Assembly: GCA_944327275.1 (NCBI GenBank)
Contig: CALVHB010000013.1
Span: 1 to 64,000, forward strand
Reading direction: 5' to 3'
Origin: Candidatus Gastranaerophilales bacterium
Lineage (GTDB): Bacteria > Cyanobacteriota > Vampirovibrionia > Gastranaerophilales > Gastranaerophilaceae
Length of the DNA stretch: 64,000 nt
Of this stretch, positions 28,601 to 37,486 are shown in pieces; the first letter of the stretch is position 1; each line of letters begins with the position of its first letter. Made by a program: the position numbers and the translations under genes. The notes below the pieces were generated by a model. It was not told the origin of the DNA, made no database searches, and saw only the letters and a list, made by a program, of their open reading frames with translations.

Positions 28601-28841
28601 TACACCACTCCTCTTTCAATGGGCAATTGCATCTTGCTTCAACTTTGTTTTTCTTAAAGATAAGGTCGGTATTATAATGATCCTGAAAATTTCCTTTAAC
28701 TTTTCCCATGTAGAAATTCTTTTCAGGATAAGTGTCGAATACCATATCTTTTAGGTGGTATTCATAACCTCTACGCCAGCTTCCCGCACTAGCATTATCT
28801 TTTATATATTTGTAGTTAAATTCCTGCGCCTTAACACTCAT
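25656..28841 (-). CDS. SWIM zinc-finger / SNF2-family helicase
   Basis: A 1061-residue ATP-dependent DNA translocase. Residues about 50-75 hold a SWIM zinc finger (CNCPLKEEWCKH). A long middle region without recognised motifs (about 100-580) leads into the SNF2 ATPase: Walker A-like DDMGLGKTLQAL, DESQNIKN (DEAH equivalent), SGTPIENKLEELWS, then helicase C motifs LLFSQFVDMLD, SLKAGGTGLNLT and DRAYRIGQTKKV. Bacterial SWIM-SNF2 proteins are widespread and largely uncharacterised; roles in chromatin-like remodelling or transcription are inferred. It ends near the HU terminator. Confidence 0.92.
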   Translation of the reverse strand: MSVKAQEFNYKYIKDNASAGSWRRGYEYHLKDMVFDTYPEKNFYMGKVKGNFQDHYNTDLIFKKNKVEARCNCPLKEEWCKHAVAVALKAIDEHAYEDWLETKFGMEFDFPDENTALTEEPQGNYIFHFNSKRKANFFSILVRSRETGKVVRQIEPILRALIEAQRQNPDFELNNSQKVEVAIFQQLLTVSRQDKKAGWYDIPITKFGPMFTLMSKADEVLDEKTKERLKFTDEEWRLVLNVNTGAQGTILLSLEWKRPDKDDVYPLEEVRYFSRHLKWGRYKNIIFPTNIAMNSLPQNILKSSFTDLKDADGGKFIYEELPKLREIMDVEIAENISKLMLEERPPLNIVTMGIDYDQSLKASLEFEYDGVVVPYSKTAAEKSPYITIKKPGEDLIYWVKRNLKHEQEAYAMLLACKFVPMQTNNLALEKENAIDFYNYYIKQAGEGWKFVEKDDMNFFKLMSDPFRLCAKIDFTEEAEDCFEIFLYGQVGEEIINFDEIYETIQSGEKYSRIRSLGFVEYPAQDIYSMMRAFNSFDVYRNSDNKYIVKTYRAGLINELKNLNVELVLSDEFQKFWEQMSTFSTSENLQLPEGINAEFREYQTKGFGWLWFMYKYGLNGILADDMGLGKTLQALAVVQKAKEEDGPMPTLVICPTTVVFNWESEIQKFAPTLSTLKLSGVDRKQFFKEIPNYDVVITSYALVRRDIAKLKEYNFRYVILDESQNIKNAMSQTAQAVKKLQAAHKLALSGTPIENKLEELWSVFDFLMPGFLFSVSEFNYRYVNPIMERQDKTVEKRLKLQIYPFILRRMKRDVAKDLPDKVENIAYCELTDEQRDFYLQVLDSTKEELFKSIEQNGLEKSRLSIFSALLRLRQICCHPRLYDKENVKNIMKSGKFEKLKSMLEEIIDEGHRILLFSQFVDMLDLIKAWLEREGIPYEYLTGKTKDRQGAVERFNSTPSIPIFLISLKAGGTGLNLTGADYVIHYDPWWNPAVEDQATDRAYRIGQTKKVFVYRLITKNTVEEKIQKLKTVKRNLVDSVISVDRNIVKSLTMDDIKEIFSVD

Positions 28842-28961
28842 TATTCTGTGAGTATCTCTTTCTTTCCTTAAGGGTATAACTCCCGGATATAGAAAAATTT
28901 CTATAAGCCCTTATTACAAAACCATTATTACATGGATAATAAAAAAAGGCAAGTTATTTTT

Positions 28962-29423
28962 TTAGCTTAAAATGTAAAAGTGGTAATAATATGCAAATAC
29001 TATTCCAAAAAGTGCTCCCATAATTACTTCAAAAGGAGTGTGTCCTAGTAATTCTTTTAATTTACCTCCTATTGCTTGAACATCATGTTTGTAAAAATCT
29101 TCCATCATTCTGTTCAAACAAGCAGCAGTTTTTCCAGCAGCTCTTCTAACGCCAGCAGCATCGTACATTGTAATCAATGCAAATCCAAGTGCGATAGCAA
29201 ATACAATGGAGTCAAAGCCTTCAATAATTCCAACAGATGTTGATAATCCCATTACACCGGCAGAATGAGAACTAGGCATTCCTCCGGTAGTTGTGAAAAT
29301 CTTAAAATTGACTTTTTTAGTTTTAATTGTAAAAATAAAAAATTTTATTACTTGAGCAGAAAACGCCGCTAAAATTCCGGCAGATAAGGCTTCATAGCCT
29401 GAGTTTAAGATGTTTGGTATCAT
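28962..29423 (-). CDS. Divergent PAP2-family (DUF212) membrane protein
   Basis: A 153-residue protein with four likely membrane helices and the DUF212/YuiD signature GGMPSSHSAGVMGLS, which corresponds to the phosphatase SxxxH motif, followed by YDAAGVRRAAGKTA and LGHTPFEV. The reaction is not established; an acid-phosphatase-like activity on lipid phosphates is a possibility, and its neighbour is a prenyl diphosphate synthase. The ATG has an AAGGATATT ribosome region. Confidence 0.88.
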   Translation of the reverse strand: MIPNILNSGYEALSAGILAAFSAQVIKFFIFTIKTKKVNFKIFTTTGGMPSSHSAGVMGLSTSVGIIEGFDSIVFAIALGFALITMYDAAGVRRAAGKTAACLNRMMEDFYKHDVQAIGGKLKELLGHTPFEVIMGALFGIVFAYYYHFYILS

Positions 29424-29529
29424 AATATCCTTGTAATATCCTCTCTTTGTACTGTTTTAGTATAACATAAGAATAATTTTTGTAAAATATTGCATAAAAC
29501 TAGTTATACAGATAATGTTTGCATAATGA

Positions 29530-30396
29530 CTATTTTATTCTGATTTTATCTAATATTTTGTCAAAAACTTCCGATTTAAGATTGTTCTTATTTAGGATTT
29601 CATAGCATTTATCAATTAGGTCGTTTAAATCTTGTTTTGATTTTTCAATGCCATATAGACTTGTATATGTAAGTTTTCCTGCTTCTTTATCTTTTCCGAG
29701 GGTTTTGCCCATTTCTTCAAATGTTGAAGTCTCATCTAAAATGTCATCCGCAATTTGGAACGCTATTCCTAAATATTGCCCAAATTTAGTGATTTCTTCT
29801 ATTTGAGAGTTTGAAGCTTTTGCGATTAAGGCACCTGTTCTTAATGCAAGTTTGAACAAATCAGCTGTTTTATGTGCGTGTATGAATTCGAGAGTTTCTT
29901 TTGCATTTTCAGGGAAATTCCTTTCACTTTCAATATCTACTACCTGTCCGGCAATTACTCCGTATGCTCCTGCTGCGTGGAAATATTCTTTTAATATCTC
30001 TAAAACAGTTTCATTTGATAAGTTTTTTGAATTTTTTAATATAACTTGAGGTGCAAAAGTAAGCAAAGCATCTCCGGCAAGTACTGCATTAGCTTCCCCA
30101 AAAACTTTATGATTTGTAGGCTTTCCTCTTCTATAGTCGTCATTATCCATACAAGGTAAATCGTCATGAATTAATGTCTGAGCGTGTAGCATTTCAATGG
30201 CACAAGCTGTTGGAATTGCATCTTCAAAATTGCCGCCGAACATTCTACAAGTTTCTAGGCACATTACAGGTCTGAGGCGTTTGCCTGGAAGTGTAACGGT
30301 GTATTTCATTGATTTAAAAATATCCTCAGGATAAATTATTGGGATATATTCATCAAGTTTATTGTTTACAATTTCTATATACTTATTCATGTTCAT
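29530..30396 (-). CDS. ispA: Polyprenyl (farnesyl/geranylgeranyl) diphosphate synthase
   Basis: A 288-residue trans-isoprenyl diphosphate synthase that condenses IPP onto allylic diphosphates. First Asp-rich motif DDLPCMDNDDYRRGKPT with the two-residue insertion typical of bacterial FPP synthases, and second motif QIADDILDETS. The chain length cannot be read reliably, so the gene name is provisional. The start overlaps the end of rsgA by 14 bases, indicating co-translation. Confidence 0.9.
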   Translation of the reverse strand: MNMNKYIEIVNNKLDEYIPIIYPEDIFKSMKYTVTLPGKRLRPVMCLETCRMFGGNFEDAIPTACAIEMLHAQTLIHDDLPCMDNDDYRRGKPTNHKVFGEANAVLAGDALLTFAPQVILKNSKNLSNETVLEILKEYFHAAGAYGVIAGQVVDIESERNFPENAKETLEFIHAHKTADLFKLALRTGALIAKASNSQIEEITKFGQYLGIAFQIADDILDETSTFEEMGKTLGKDKEAGKLTYTSLYGIEKSKQDLNDLIDKCYEILNKNNLKSEVFDKILDKIRIK

Positions 30397-31381
30397 TTTC
30401 TAAATCCTTATAAATTTTTTGTTTTAAATTATTCCTACTGCTTTGTCTTTTCTTTTCACTTATTTTGGCAATATTTTTATTGTGAACAAATTTTTTAGAA
30501 TGTTCTTCTTTTTTGCCTTCATATTTAATCTTTTCTTTGTATTCTTTGGCTTCTTCAACGAACGAAATATAACTTTCGTATCTTGTTGGGGCTATTTTTT
30601 CTATATTCTTAAGTACATTGCATTCTGTTTCGTTGATATGCAAGCAGTCTGAATATTTGCATTTATCCTTTAGTTGGGATATTTCTTGAAATAATTCCCC
30701 TACTTCAGTTGGAAGAAGAAAGTCAAATCTAACATTACTGAACCCCGGAGTGTCAACTATTCTTGATGTATCGTTAAGTTTAATAATTTCACAGTGTCGC
30801 GTTGTATGTGTTCCTCTTTGGGTTTTAGAACTTATTTCTTTTGTCCTTAGGTTCAATGCAGGATTAATCGCATTTACCAGACTGGATTTCCCAACACCAG
30901 AGTTGCCGCAAAGAACACTTGTTTTTCCTGCTAAAAGTTTTTCAAAAGCCTTTAGTCCCTTATGTTCGGTGGCAGATGTGTAAACTATTTCATATCCAAG
31001 TGGAGTGTATATTTTTTTTATTTTTTCTCTAAGATGTTTGTCCCATTTTAAATCTTCTTTATTAAAACATAATACAGTATTGATTTCGTAATATTTAGCC
31101 AAAGATATGTATCTGTTTAGTTGGTGTAAATCAAGCTCAGGTTCTTTTAGTGCAGAAACTATTATGACTTGGTCAATATTTGCTACACTGGGTCTTTTAA
31201 TAAAATTTTTGCGTGGAATTAAGTTGTTTATATATCCGTCAGAAAATTCTACAAAATCTCCGACCAAGATTTTTTCCTTTTGCTTTTTTAGTACATCTCT
31301 AATTTTGCAAGTTTGAGAATTTTGCCCATCATCAATGTAGTAAAAGTCTGAATGAATTTTATAAATTTGACCTTCTGCCAT
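30383..31381 (-). CDS. rsgA: Ribosome small-subunit-dependent GTPase
   Basis: A late 30S assembly GTPase with circularly permuted motifs: an N-terminal OB fold, then G4 (FNKEDL), G1 (GNSGVGKSSLVN), G3 (DTPGF), and the C-terminal zinc knuckle C-x5-C-x-H-x5-C (CKYSDCLH...C). The last about 55 residues are a strongly basic tail (KKEEHSKKFVHNK...), longer than in many homologues. Upstream 31382-31527 separates it from divergent efp. Confidence 0.94.
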   Translation of the reverse strand: MAEGQIYKIHSDFYYIDDGQNSQTCKIRDVLKKQKEKILVGDFVEFSDGYINNLIPRKNFIKRPSVANIDQVIIVSALKEPELDLHQLNRYISLAKYYEINTVLCFNKEDLKWDKHLREKIKKIYTPLGYEIVYTSATEHKGLKAFEKLLAGKTSVLCGNSGVGKSSLVNAINPALNLRTKEISSKTQRGTHTTRHCEIIKLNDTSRIVDTPGFSNVRFDFLLPTEVGELFQEISQLKDKCKYSDCLHINETECNVLKNIEKIAPTRYESYISFVEEAKEYKEKIKYEGKKEEHSKKFVHNKNIAKISEKKRQSSRNNLKQKIYKDLENEHE

Positions 31382-31527
31382 AACGTCAGAAATTTTACCA
31401 TAAAATTAATTAATTTACTATGTTAATAAATTAATCCCAATTTGTAACAAATATTTGAAGTTTAAATTGTTTATGGTATTATCAACTTACGAATTGACTT
31501 AAATGTATTATAGAAAAGGGGAAAAAT

Positions 31528-32085
31528 ATGATTTCAGTAAACGATTTAAAAACGGGCTTGACTCTTGAATTAGATAACGGTCTGTGGTCTGTAGTTGAAT
31601 TCTTACACGTAAAACCTGGTAAAGGAGCAGCTTTTGTAAGATCAAAATTGAAAAACGTAGAAACTGGACAAGTTGTTGAAAAAACATTCCGTGCCGGTGA
31701 AAAAGTTGCAAAAGCAATGCTTGACAGACGCGAAATGCAATATCTTTACAAAGAAGGTAAAGAATATGTAATGATGGATAATGAATCTTATGAACAGTTG
31801 CAATTGACTGAAGATCAAATCGGTGCAGGTATTAAATATTTAAAAGAAAATATGGTTGTACAAGTATTGATGCATGATTCAAGAATCATAGGTGTGGATC
31901 TTCCTGCACACGTAATCTTGGAAGTAACTGATACTCCTCCATCAGAAAAGGGTAACACTGCTCAAGGTGGTACAAAACCTGCAACATTAGAAACTGGTGC
32001 AGTAGTTAACGTTCCATTCTTTATTTCAAATGGAGATAAAATCAGAGTAGATACAAGAACAAACGAATATTTAGATAGAGCTTAG
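31528..32085 (+). CDS. efp: Elongation factor P
   Basis: A 185-residue factor that helps ribosomes through polyproline stretches. The tip of domain I reads [10 protein letters not shown] with K32 as the likely modification site; the [10 protein letters not shown] context resembles the Bacillus-type protein. The C-terminal OB domain has the TNEYLDR ending. The ATG follows GAAAAGGGGAAAA. The efp-accB-accC order is a known conserved cluster. Confidence 0.97.
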   Translation: MISVNDLKTGLTLELDNGLWSVVEFLHVKPGKGAAFVRSKLKNVETGQVVEKTFRAGEKVAKAMLDRREMQYLYKEGKEYVMMDNESYEQLQLTEDQIGAGIKYLKENMVVQVLMHDSRIIGVDLPAHVILEVTDTPPSEKGNTAQGGTKPATLETGAVVNVPFFISNGDKIRVDTRTNEYLDRA

Positions 32086-32126
32086 TCTTAATAAGCTATC
32101 TAATTTAATAAATGAAAGGTATAACA

Positions 32127-32573
32127 ATGAAATTTGATGTTGAATATGTAGAAAAATTAGCTAAGGTTTTGGCAGATAACTCTCTAACAGAAATTTCTTT
32201 AGAGGATGGTGAACAAGCTATCACTTTGAGAAAAGAAGTTGTTGGTGTTGCTGCTGCCCCTGTAGTTGCTGCTCCTCAGGCAGCTCCTGTACAGGCAGCT
32301 CCTCAACCTGCTTCAGCTCCTGCTGCAGAAGTAAAAAAAGGAAAACCACTTACTTCTCCAATGGTAGGTACTTTTTATTCAGCTCCATCTCCTGATGCAG
32401 AACCTTTTGTAAAAGTTGGTCAAACTGTTAAAGAAGGAGACGTTGTTTGTATAGTTGAAGCTATGAAGCTAATGAACGAAATTGAATCAGAATTTTCAGG
32501 AAAGATTGTTGAAATTTGTGTATCAGACGGTCAACCTGTAGAGTTCGGTCAAGTATTAATGTATGTTGAATAA
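32127..32573 (+). CDS. accB: Biotin carboxyl carrier protein of acetyl-CoA carboxylase
   Basis: Carries the biotin that shuttles carboxyl groups in the first step of fatty-acid synthesis. A short N-terminal domain is followed by a flexible Ala/Pro/Gln linker (about 45-75) and the biotinyl domain with the EAMKLMNEI motif, whose Lys is biotinylated. I choose the ATG at 32127, which has AAAGG at the right distance; the ATG at 32112 would overlap that site. It sits between efp and accC. Confidence 0.95.
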   Translation: MKFDVEYVEKLAKVLADNSLTEISLEDGEQAITLRKEVVGVAAAPVVAAPQAAPVQAAPQPASAPAAEVKKGKPLTSPMVGTFYSAPSPDAEPFVKVGQTVKEGDVVCIVEAMKLMNEIESEFSGKIVEICVSDGQPVEFGQVLMYVE

Positions 32574-32587
32574 GAAAGAATAGTGTT

Positions 32588-32621
32588 AGTGAAAAGTGAA
32601 TGAAAAATTTCACTTTTCACT
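32588..32621 (+). other. Intercistronic hairpin between accB and accC
   Basis: A perfect 13-bp AT-rich inverted repeat (32588-32600 with 32609-32621) with an 8-base loop, followed by ATTTTAT. It ends 21 bases before the accC ATG. It may act as a weak attenuator or an mRNA stability element setting the accB to accC ratio. Confidence 0.6.
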
Positions 32622-32641
32622 ATTTTATAGGGATAAGAAAA

Positions 32642-34000
32642 ATGTTTAGAAAAGTATTAATAGCAAACCGTGGAGAAATTGCTGTAAGGATTATAAGAGC
32701 TTGTAGAGAAATAGGTATTCCTACAGTTGCGATTTACTCTCAGGCTGATGCAAATTCTTTACACGTGAGATTAGCAACAGAGGCTTATTGTATAGGACCC
32801 GCTCAAAGTTCTAAGAGCTACTTAAGTATTCCGGCTATTATCTCTGCAGCTATCGTATCAGGTGCAGATGCTATACACCCTGGATATGGTTTTATGTCAG
32901 AAAGAGCTGATTTTGCTGAGATTTGTGAAAAACACGGTATAAAATTTATTGGACCTACAGCTGAAGCTATGAAAAAAATGGGAGATAAAACAACAGCTCG
33001 TAAGACTATGATTGAAAATAATGTACCTGTAACTCCGGGAACTGGAATTTTGAAAACACCTGAGGAAGTTAAGGAATTTGCTCATCGTGTAGGTTACCCG
33101 ATTATCTTGAAAGCTACTGCAGGTGGTGGCGGTAAGGGTAAGAGAATTGAAAGAAATGATGATGAAGTGGAAACTAACATGAATCTTTGTCAGTCAGAAG
33201 CTCAAAATTTCTTTGGAAATCCTGATGTTTATGCTGAAAAATTCTTGGAAAACCCTCGTCATATTGAAGTCCAAATTTTAGGCGATCAATATGGTAATGT
33301 TGTTCACTTAGGAGAAAGAGACTGTTCAATTCAAAGACGTCACCAAAAACTTTTGGAAGAAGCTCCATCTCCGGCAATTGATGCAGCTACAAGAAAAGAA
33401 ATGGGTGCTGCTGCAGTAAGAGCTGCTAAAGCTATAAATTATGAAGGTGCCGGAACTTGTGAATTTTTGCTTGACCACGATGGAAGCTGGTATTTCATGG
33501 AAATGAATACTCGTATACAAGTAGAACATTGTGTTACCGAAATGATCTCAAATGTTGACCTTGTAAGAGAGCAGATTATGGTAGCAGCTGGAGAGCCTCT
33601 TGATTTTACTCAAGATGATATTGTGCTAAGAGGCCATGCGATTGAATGTCGTATTAATGCTGAAAATCCTGAAAAAGATTTTATGCCAAATCCTGGTAAA
33701 ATTACAGGATATGTTACCCCAGGAGGTTTTGGTGTAAGAGTTGATTCTCACGCATATCAGGATTATTCAATCCCTCCTTACTATGATTCAATGATTGGTA
33801 ACTTGATTTGTTGGGGACGTACAAGAAATGAAGCAAGACGCAGAATGTATCGAGCTTTAAAAGAGTATGTTATCACCGGGATTGAAACAACAATACCTTT
33901 CCATCAAGATATAATTGAGGATCCTGTATTTATGAGCGGAAACTTTAATACCGGTTTTATAGAAGATTTCTATAAACGTACAGGAAAAGACAAAAAATAA
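32642..34000 (+). CDS. accC: Biotin carboxylase subunit of acetyl-CoA carboxylase
   Basis: ATP-dependent carboxylation of the biotin on AccB. The protein starts [17 protein letters not shown], the universal AccC N-terminus, so the ATG at 32642 (with AGGGA before it) is preferred over the longer frame from 32600. Further motifs: ATP-grasp loop [39 protein letters not shown] and [11 protein letters not shown]. Length about 452 residues, as expected. Confidence 0.97.
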   Translation: MFRKVLIANRGEIAVRIIRACREIGIPTVAIYSQADANSLHVRLATEAYCIGPAQSSKSYLSIPAIISAAIVSGADAIHPGYGFMSERADFAEICEKHGIKFIGPTAEAMKKMGDKTTARKTMIENNVPVTPGTGILKTPEEVKEFAHRVGYPIILKATAGGGGKGKRIERNDDEVETNMNLCQSEAQNFFGNPDVYAEKFLENPRHIEVQILGDQYGNVVHLGERDCSIQRRHQKLLEEAPSPAIDAATRKEMGAAAVRAAKAINYEGAGTCEFLLDHDGSWYFMEMNTRIQVEHCVTEMISNVDLVREQIMVAAGEPLDFTQDDIVLRGHAIECRINAENPEKDFMPNPGKITGYVTPGGFGVRVDSHAYQDYSIPPYYDSMIGNLICWGRTRNEARRRMYRALKEYVITGIETTIPFHQDIIEDPVFMSGNFNTGFIEDFYKRTGKDKK

Positions 34001-34006
34001 AGAAAT

Positions 34007-34037
34007 AAAAAGTCGGATATTTAAAATCCGACTTTTT
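34007..34037 (+). terminator. Terminator of efp-accB-accC
   Basis: An AAAAAGTCGGAT stem (34007-34018) pairs with ATCCGACTTTTT (34026-34037). Confidence 0.88.
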
Positions 34038-34097
34038 ACTTGAAAAATCCAAAATAATATGCTACAATGTTAGTAGTGTTGTGAGGGTTAAAAGTGT

Positions 34098-34496
34098 ATG
34101 GCAGGAATAAATTTATTTTACAATTTTACAAATCCTATTGAAAAACAGAAGGAACAGCAAAAGCAGGCAATTATAAATAAAAATTATAATGAAATATATG
34201 CACATGAGCTTGCACATAAATCTGCAGGAGGCTCACTTGCCGGTTCTATTGTAATAGAAAGAAATTCTGAAGGTATACCGATAGGTGGTCATGTTGATAT
34301 AAGAATGCCATCAATGAATTACAATGATCCTCAAAAAACAATAAATGATGCAAATACTGTAATTCGTTCAGCAATGGCTCCTTCTGATCCATCTTCTCAA
34401 GATTACAAAGTTGCAGCGCAAGCTGAAAGTATTAAAATGCGCGCTCAAGCTGTGAAAAATGAAAAAGTTGGAAATAAACTTGATTTAAATGCTTAA
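34098..34496 (+). CDS. Small putative metalloprotease (SprA-related, HELAH)
   Basis: A 132-residue protein with a zinc-protease-like H36-E-L-A-H40 motif followed by KSAGGSLAGS and, 20 residues on, GGHVDIRMP. This combination matches the small SprA-related/CJM1_0395 putative metalloprotease family. There is no signal peptide or membrane segment. A TACAAT box lies about 35 bases upstream with a GAGG ribosome site. Activity is undemonstrated; the first glutamate and histidines are intact. Confidence 0.75.
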   Translation: MAGINLFYNFTNPIEKQKEQQKQAIINKNYNEIYAHELAHKSAGGSLAGSIVIERNSEGIPIGGHVDIRMPSMNYNDPQKTINDANTVIRSAMAPSDPSSQDYKVAAQAESIKMRAQAVKNEKVGNKLDLNA

Positions 34497-34538
34497 TTTT
34501 GGTTGCTCTAATATTTATTTGTAGTACAATTGTTTTGT

Positions 34539-35852
34539 ATGAGTACTCAGTTTAAGTATTATGCAAAAGAATTGTTAAACATTGCCCTGCCTATAATTAT
34601 GGGAAATCTTGGGTTTATTTTGATTGGAGCCGGAGATGTTCTCATCGCTGGGCATCATTCGACTGATACTTTGGCTGCAATAAGTATTGCAACTGCTATT
34701 ACAAATTGTATTCAGACGTTTGGGATTGGCTTAATTGCAAGTGTTTCTCCTCTTTTATCAAATTTTAGAGGAGAAAGAAGAAGTGCGAAGAAATATTTTT
34801 TCCCAACAATCAGATTCTCAATGTTTCTAAGTGTATTAGTTATGTTTGCAGTGTTAGCATTTATTCCTTTAATTGATTATTTGAAATTTGAGCCCAAACT
34901 TGTACCTATGATAAAGGAATATATGTTTGTTACTGCATTTGCAACTTTTGGAGGGTATTTGCATGCAGCTTTAAAAGAATTTTTGCAGGCTTTTGAGATT
35001 GTACTTTTCCCTAACTTAGTTACTGTATTTTCAGTATTCCTTAACATTGCTCTAAATATAGTACTTGTATTTGGATTAGGTCCTATACCTTCTTTAGGAG
35101 TTTTAGGATTAGCTATTGCGAGTTTTGTTGTAAGGTATTTTATGGGCTTTGCTCTTTTAATTTATTGTTTTAGAGTAATGAATTTTAACGATTATAGGGA
35201 CTTTGAATACTATAAGAGTTTGATAAAAATTGGTATACCTATTTCTTGTGCTATAATGGTTGAATTTATAGCGTTTAATAGTATAGCAATAATTATGGGA
35301 CGTGTTTCAGGTATATATGCAGCGGCGCAGAATCTTGTTTGTACTTTAACAACAGTGTCTTTTATGGTGCCTCTCGCTATTTCTAATGCGATAGCTGTAA
35401 AGGTAGGCTTTGCAAATGGTGCTGAAAATATTAATGATTTGAAAAAATATTCTTTTGTTGGAATAGTTATGTCTGTTGGATTTATGTTGTGTAGTGCATT
35501 TATTTTTGCAACATTCCCTGAATTTTTGGTAAGATTATTCTCTCAAGATAATGCTTTAATTAAGATATCCATACCGGTCTTGTACGTGTTATCTATTTTC
35601 CAAGTATTTGATGGGTTACAAGTAGCACTTTCCGGTATTTTTAAAGGAATAAAGAAAACAGGTGTTGTTTTGGTTTCCAATTTTATAGCATATTGGTTAA
35701 TTTCTATTCCGCTTGGTTATGTTCTAGCATTTAAGTATCATCTTAACCTCAGAGGTTTTTGGTATGGACTTGCTTCAGCAGCGATTATATTGTGTTTGAT
35801 CATGTTATCTATGCTAGTTAAAAGTATAAAGAAAATGGAAACCGCAAAATAG
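34539..35852 (+). CDS. MATE-family multidrug efflux transporter
   Basis: A 437-residue, 12-helix antiporter. Early helices read ELLNIALPIIMGNLGFILIGAGDVLIAGHHS, with the two homologous halves typical of MATE proteins (second copy near YYKSLIKIGIPISCAIMVEF). It would export cationic drugs or metabolites using Na+ or H+. The ATG at 34539 is preferred over an upstream TTG. A TACAAT sequence ends eight bases before the ATG and there is no ribosome site, so it may be leaderless. Confidence 0.92.
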   Translation: MSTQFKYYAKELLNIALPIIMGNLGFILIGAGDVLIAGHHSTDTLAAISIATAITNCIQTFGIGLIASVSPLLSNFRGERRSAKKYFFPTIRFSMFLSVLVMFAVLAFIPLIDYLKFEPKLVPMIKEYMFVTAFATFGGYLHAALKEFLQAFEIVLFPNLVTVFSVFLNIALNIVLVFGLGPIPSLGVLGLAIASFVVRYFMGFALLIYCFRVMNFNDYRDFEYYKSLIKIGIPISCAIMVEFIAFNSIAIIMGRVSGIYAAAQNLVCTLTTVSFMVPLAISNAIAVKVGFANGAENINDLKKYSFVGIVMSVGFMLCSAFIFATFPEFLVRLFSQDNALIKISIPVLYVLSIFQVFDGLQVALSGIFKGIKKTGVVLVSNFIAYWLISIPLGYVLAFKYHLNLRGFWYGLASAAIILCLIMLSMLVKSIKKMETAK

Positions 35853-35890
35853 CTTTTGTTTATGGTAGAATTATATTGAATGGAGGAATT

Positions 35891-36364
35891 ATGCATACAG
35901 AAGAAAGAACATTTGTGGCAATTAAACCTGACGGAGTAAAAAGAGGTTTTGTTGGAGAAATTATAAGCAGATTTGAAAAAAAAGGATACAAGCTTATTGG
36001 TATGAAAATGCTTCAAGTAACAGAAGAGATTGCTGCAAAACATTATGCAGAACATATTGGAAAACCTTTCTATCCAAATCTTGTAAAATATATTACAAGC
36101 GGTCCTATTGTAGCTATGGTATTTCAAGGTTATAAAGCTGTTCAAGGTATTCGTCATTTGTTGGGAGCAACAGATCCTTGTGAGGCTGATGTAGGTTCTA
36201 TAAGAGCTGATTATGCGCAATTGAAAGAATACAATACTATTCACGGTTCTGACAGTTTAGAAAGTGCTGAAAGAGAAATTAATATCTATTTTAAACCTGA
36301 AGAATTATGTGTTAATTACAAAAACATGATGGAATTAGTTACAGAGGATGTAGATGAGAGATAA
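35891..36364 (+). CDS. ndk: Nucleoside diphosphate kinase
   Basis: Transfers the gamma phosphate from ATP to NDPs through a phospho-histidine. The 157 residues begin MHTEERTFVAIKPDGVKRG; the active-site His is in TIHGSDSLESAEREI. The ATG at 35891 has GGAGG four bases upstream, so an in-frame TTG at 35876 is not used. It is slightly longer at the C-terminus than the usual about 140-150. Its end overlaps tgt by 11 bases. Confidence 0.96.
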   Translation: MHTEERTFVAIKPDGVKRGFVGEIISRFEKKGYKLIGMKMLQVTEEIAAKHYAEHIGKPFYPNLVKYITSGPIVAMVFQGYKAVQGIRHLLGATDPCEADVGSIRADYAQLKEYNTIHGSDSLESAEREINIYFKPEELCVNYKNMMELVTEDVDER

Positions 36365-37478
36365 TGCTCTTGAAAATTTTAGTTATGAATTAGTTCATGA
36401 ATGTAAACAAACCGGTGCTAGGGCAGGTGTTTTAACGACTCCGCATGGAATGATAAAGACTCCGATATTTATGCCTGTTGGTACAAATTCTGCCGTAAAA
36501 ACTCTTACTTGTGATCAAGTTGATAGTACGGGTGCACAGATTATATTAGCTAATTCGTATCATTTGTACTTAAGAGCAGGTACAAAATTAATAAGGAAAT
36601 TTGGAGGGATTCACGGCTGGATGAATTGGCATAAGCCTGTTTTGACAGATTCTGGCGGCTTTCAAGTTTTTTCATTATCTCATTTAAATAAAATTACAGA
36701 AGATGGGGTTGAATTTAGAGATCCTAAAGACGGCAAAAAACATTTTATTAACCCGGAAGTGTCTATGGAAATTCAACAGGATATTGGTGCTGATATAATT
36801 ATGGCATTTGATCAGTGTGCACCGTTCCCTTGTGATTATGAAATGGCAAAGAAAGCTATGGAAAGAACTCATAGATGGCTCGAAAGGTGCTTTAATGCTA
36901 AAACTAATCCAAGACAAGCTCTTTTCCCTATTGTTCAAGGGGCTTTTTTCGATGATTTAAGAAAAGAAAGTGCTTCTGTTATTTCTTCTTATGACGCAGT
37001 TGGGTATGCTATAGGCGGCTTAAGTGTTGGTGAAACTAAGGACATAATGAACCATTTTGTTGGGCTTACAGCTCCTTTGTTACCTAAATATAAACCTCGT
37101 TATCTTATGGGAGTCGGTACTCCTGAAGATTTGCTTGATGGTATAAAACGAGGTGTTGATATGTTTGATTGTGTCTTGCCTACTCGTAATGCAAGACATG
37201 GGTCATTCTTTACTTGGAATGGTAAGAAAAATATTAAAAATAAAGAATTCCATGAAGACGATGCACCTTTGGTAGAAGGTTGTAATTGTTATGCCTGCAA
37301 AAACCATTCTAGGGCGTATATAAGACATTTGTGGAGATGTGGGGAAAGTACTGCCGCAACTTTATTATCAATTCACAATATTCAGTTTTTGGTTGAATTT
37401 TCTCAATTATGTCGTCAAGCTATTATTGAGGATAGATTTGGAGATTTTTATAATGAACACTATTCAAAATTAGTTTAG
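36354..37478 (+). CDS. tgt: Queuine/preQ1 tRNA-ribosyltransferase
   Basis: Exchanges guanine-34 for preQ1 in GUN-anticodon tRNAs. The 374 residues show GVLTTPHGMIKTPIFMPVGT, LTDSGGFQVFSL, AFDQCAPFP, the nucleophile region FDCVLPTRNARHG and the zinc site CNCYACKNHSRAYIRHL. All active-site residues I can check are present. It overlaps ndk and is convergent with the next gene. Confidence 0.96.
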   Translation: MRDNALENFSYELVHECKQTGARAGVLTTPHGMIKTPIFMPVGTNSAVKTLTCDQVDSTGAQIILANSYHLYLRAGTKLIRKFGGIHGWMNWHKPVLTDSGGFQVFSLSHLNKITEDGVEFRDPKDGKKHFINPEVSMEIQQDIGADIIMAFDQCAPFPCDYEMAKKAMERTHRWLERCFNAKTNPRQALFPIVQGAFFDDLRKESASVISSYDAVGYAIGGLSVGETKDIMNHFVGLTAPLLPKYKPRYLMGVGTPEDLLDGIKRGVDMFDCVLPTRNARHGSFFTWNGKKNIKNKEFHEDDAPLVEGCNCYACKNHSRAYIRHLWRCGESTAATLLSIHNIQFLVEFSQLCRQAIIEDRFGDFYNEHYSKLV

Positions 37479-37486
37479 AGTTCATT

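Noticed and set aside
31409..31435. ATTAATTTA/TAAATTAAT inverted repeat between rsgA and efp
   Set aside because: Pure A/T palindromes of this size are expected by chance in such AT-rich DNA; no promoter overlap could be shown.
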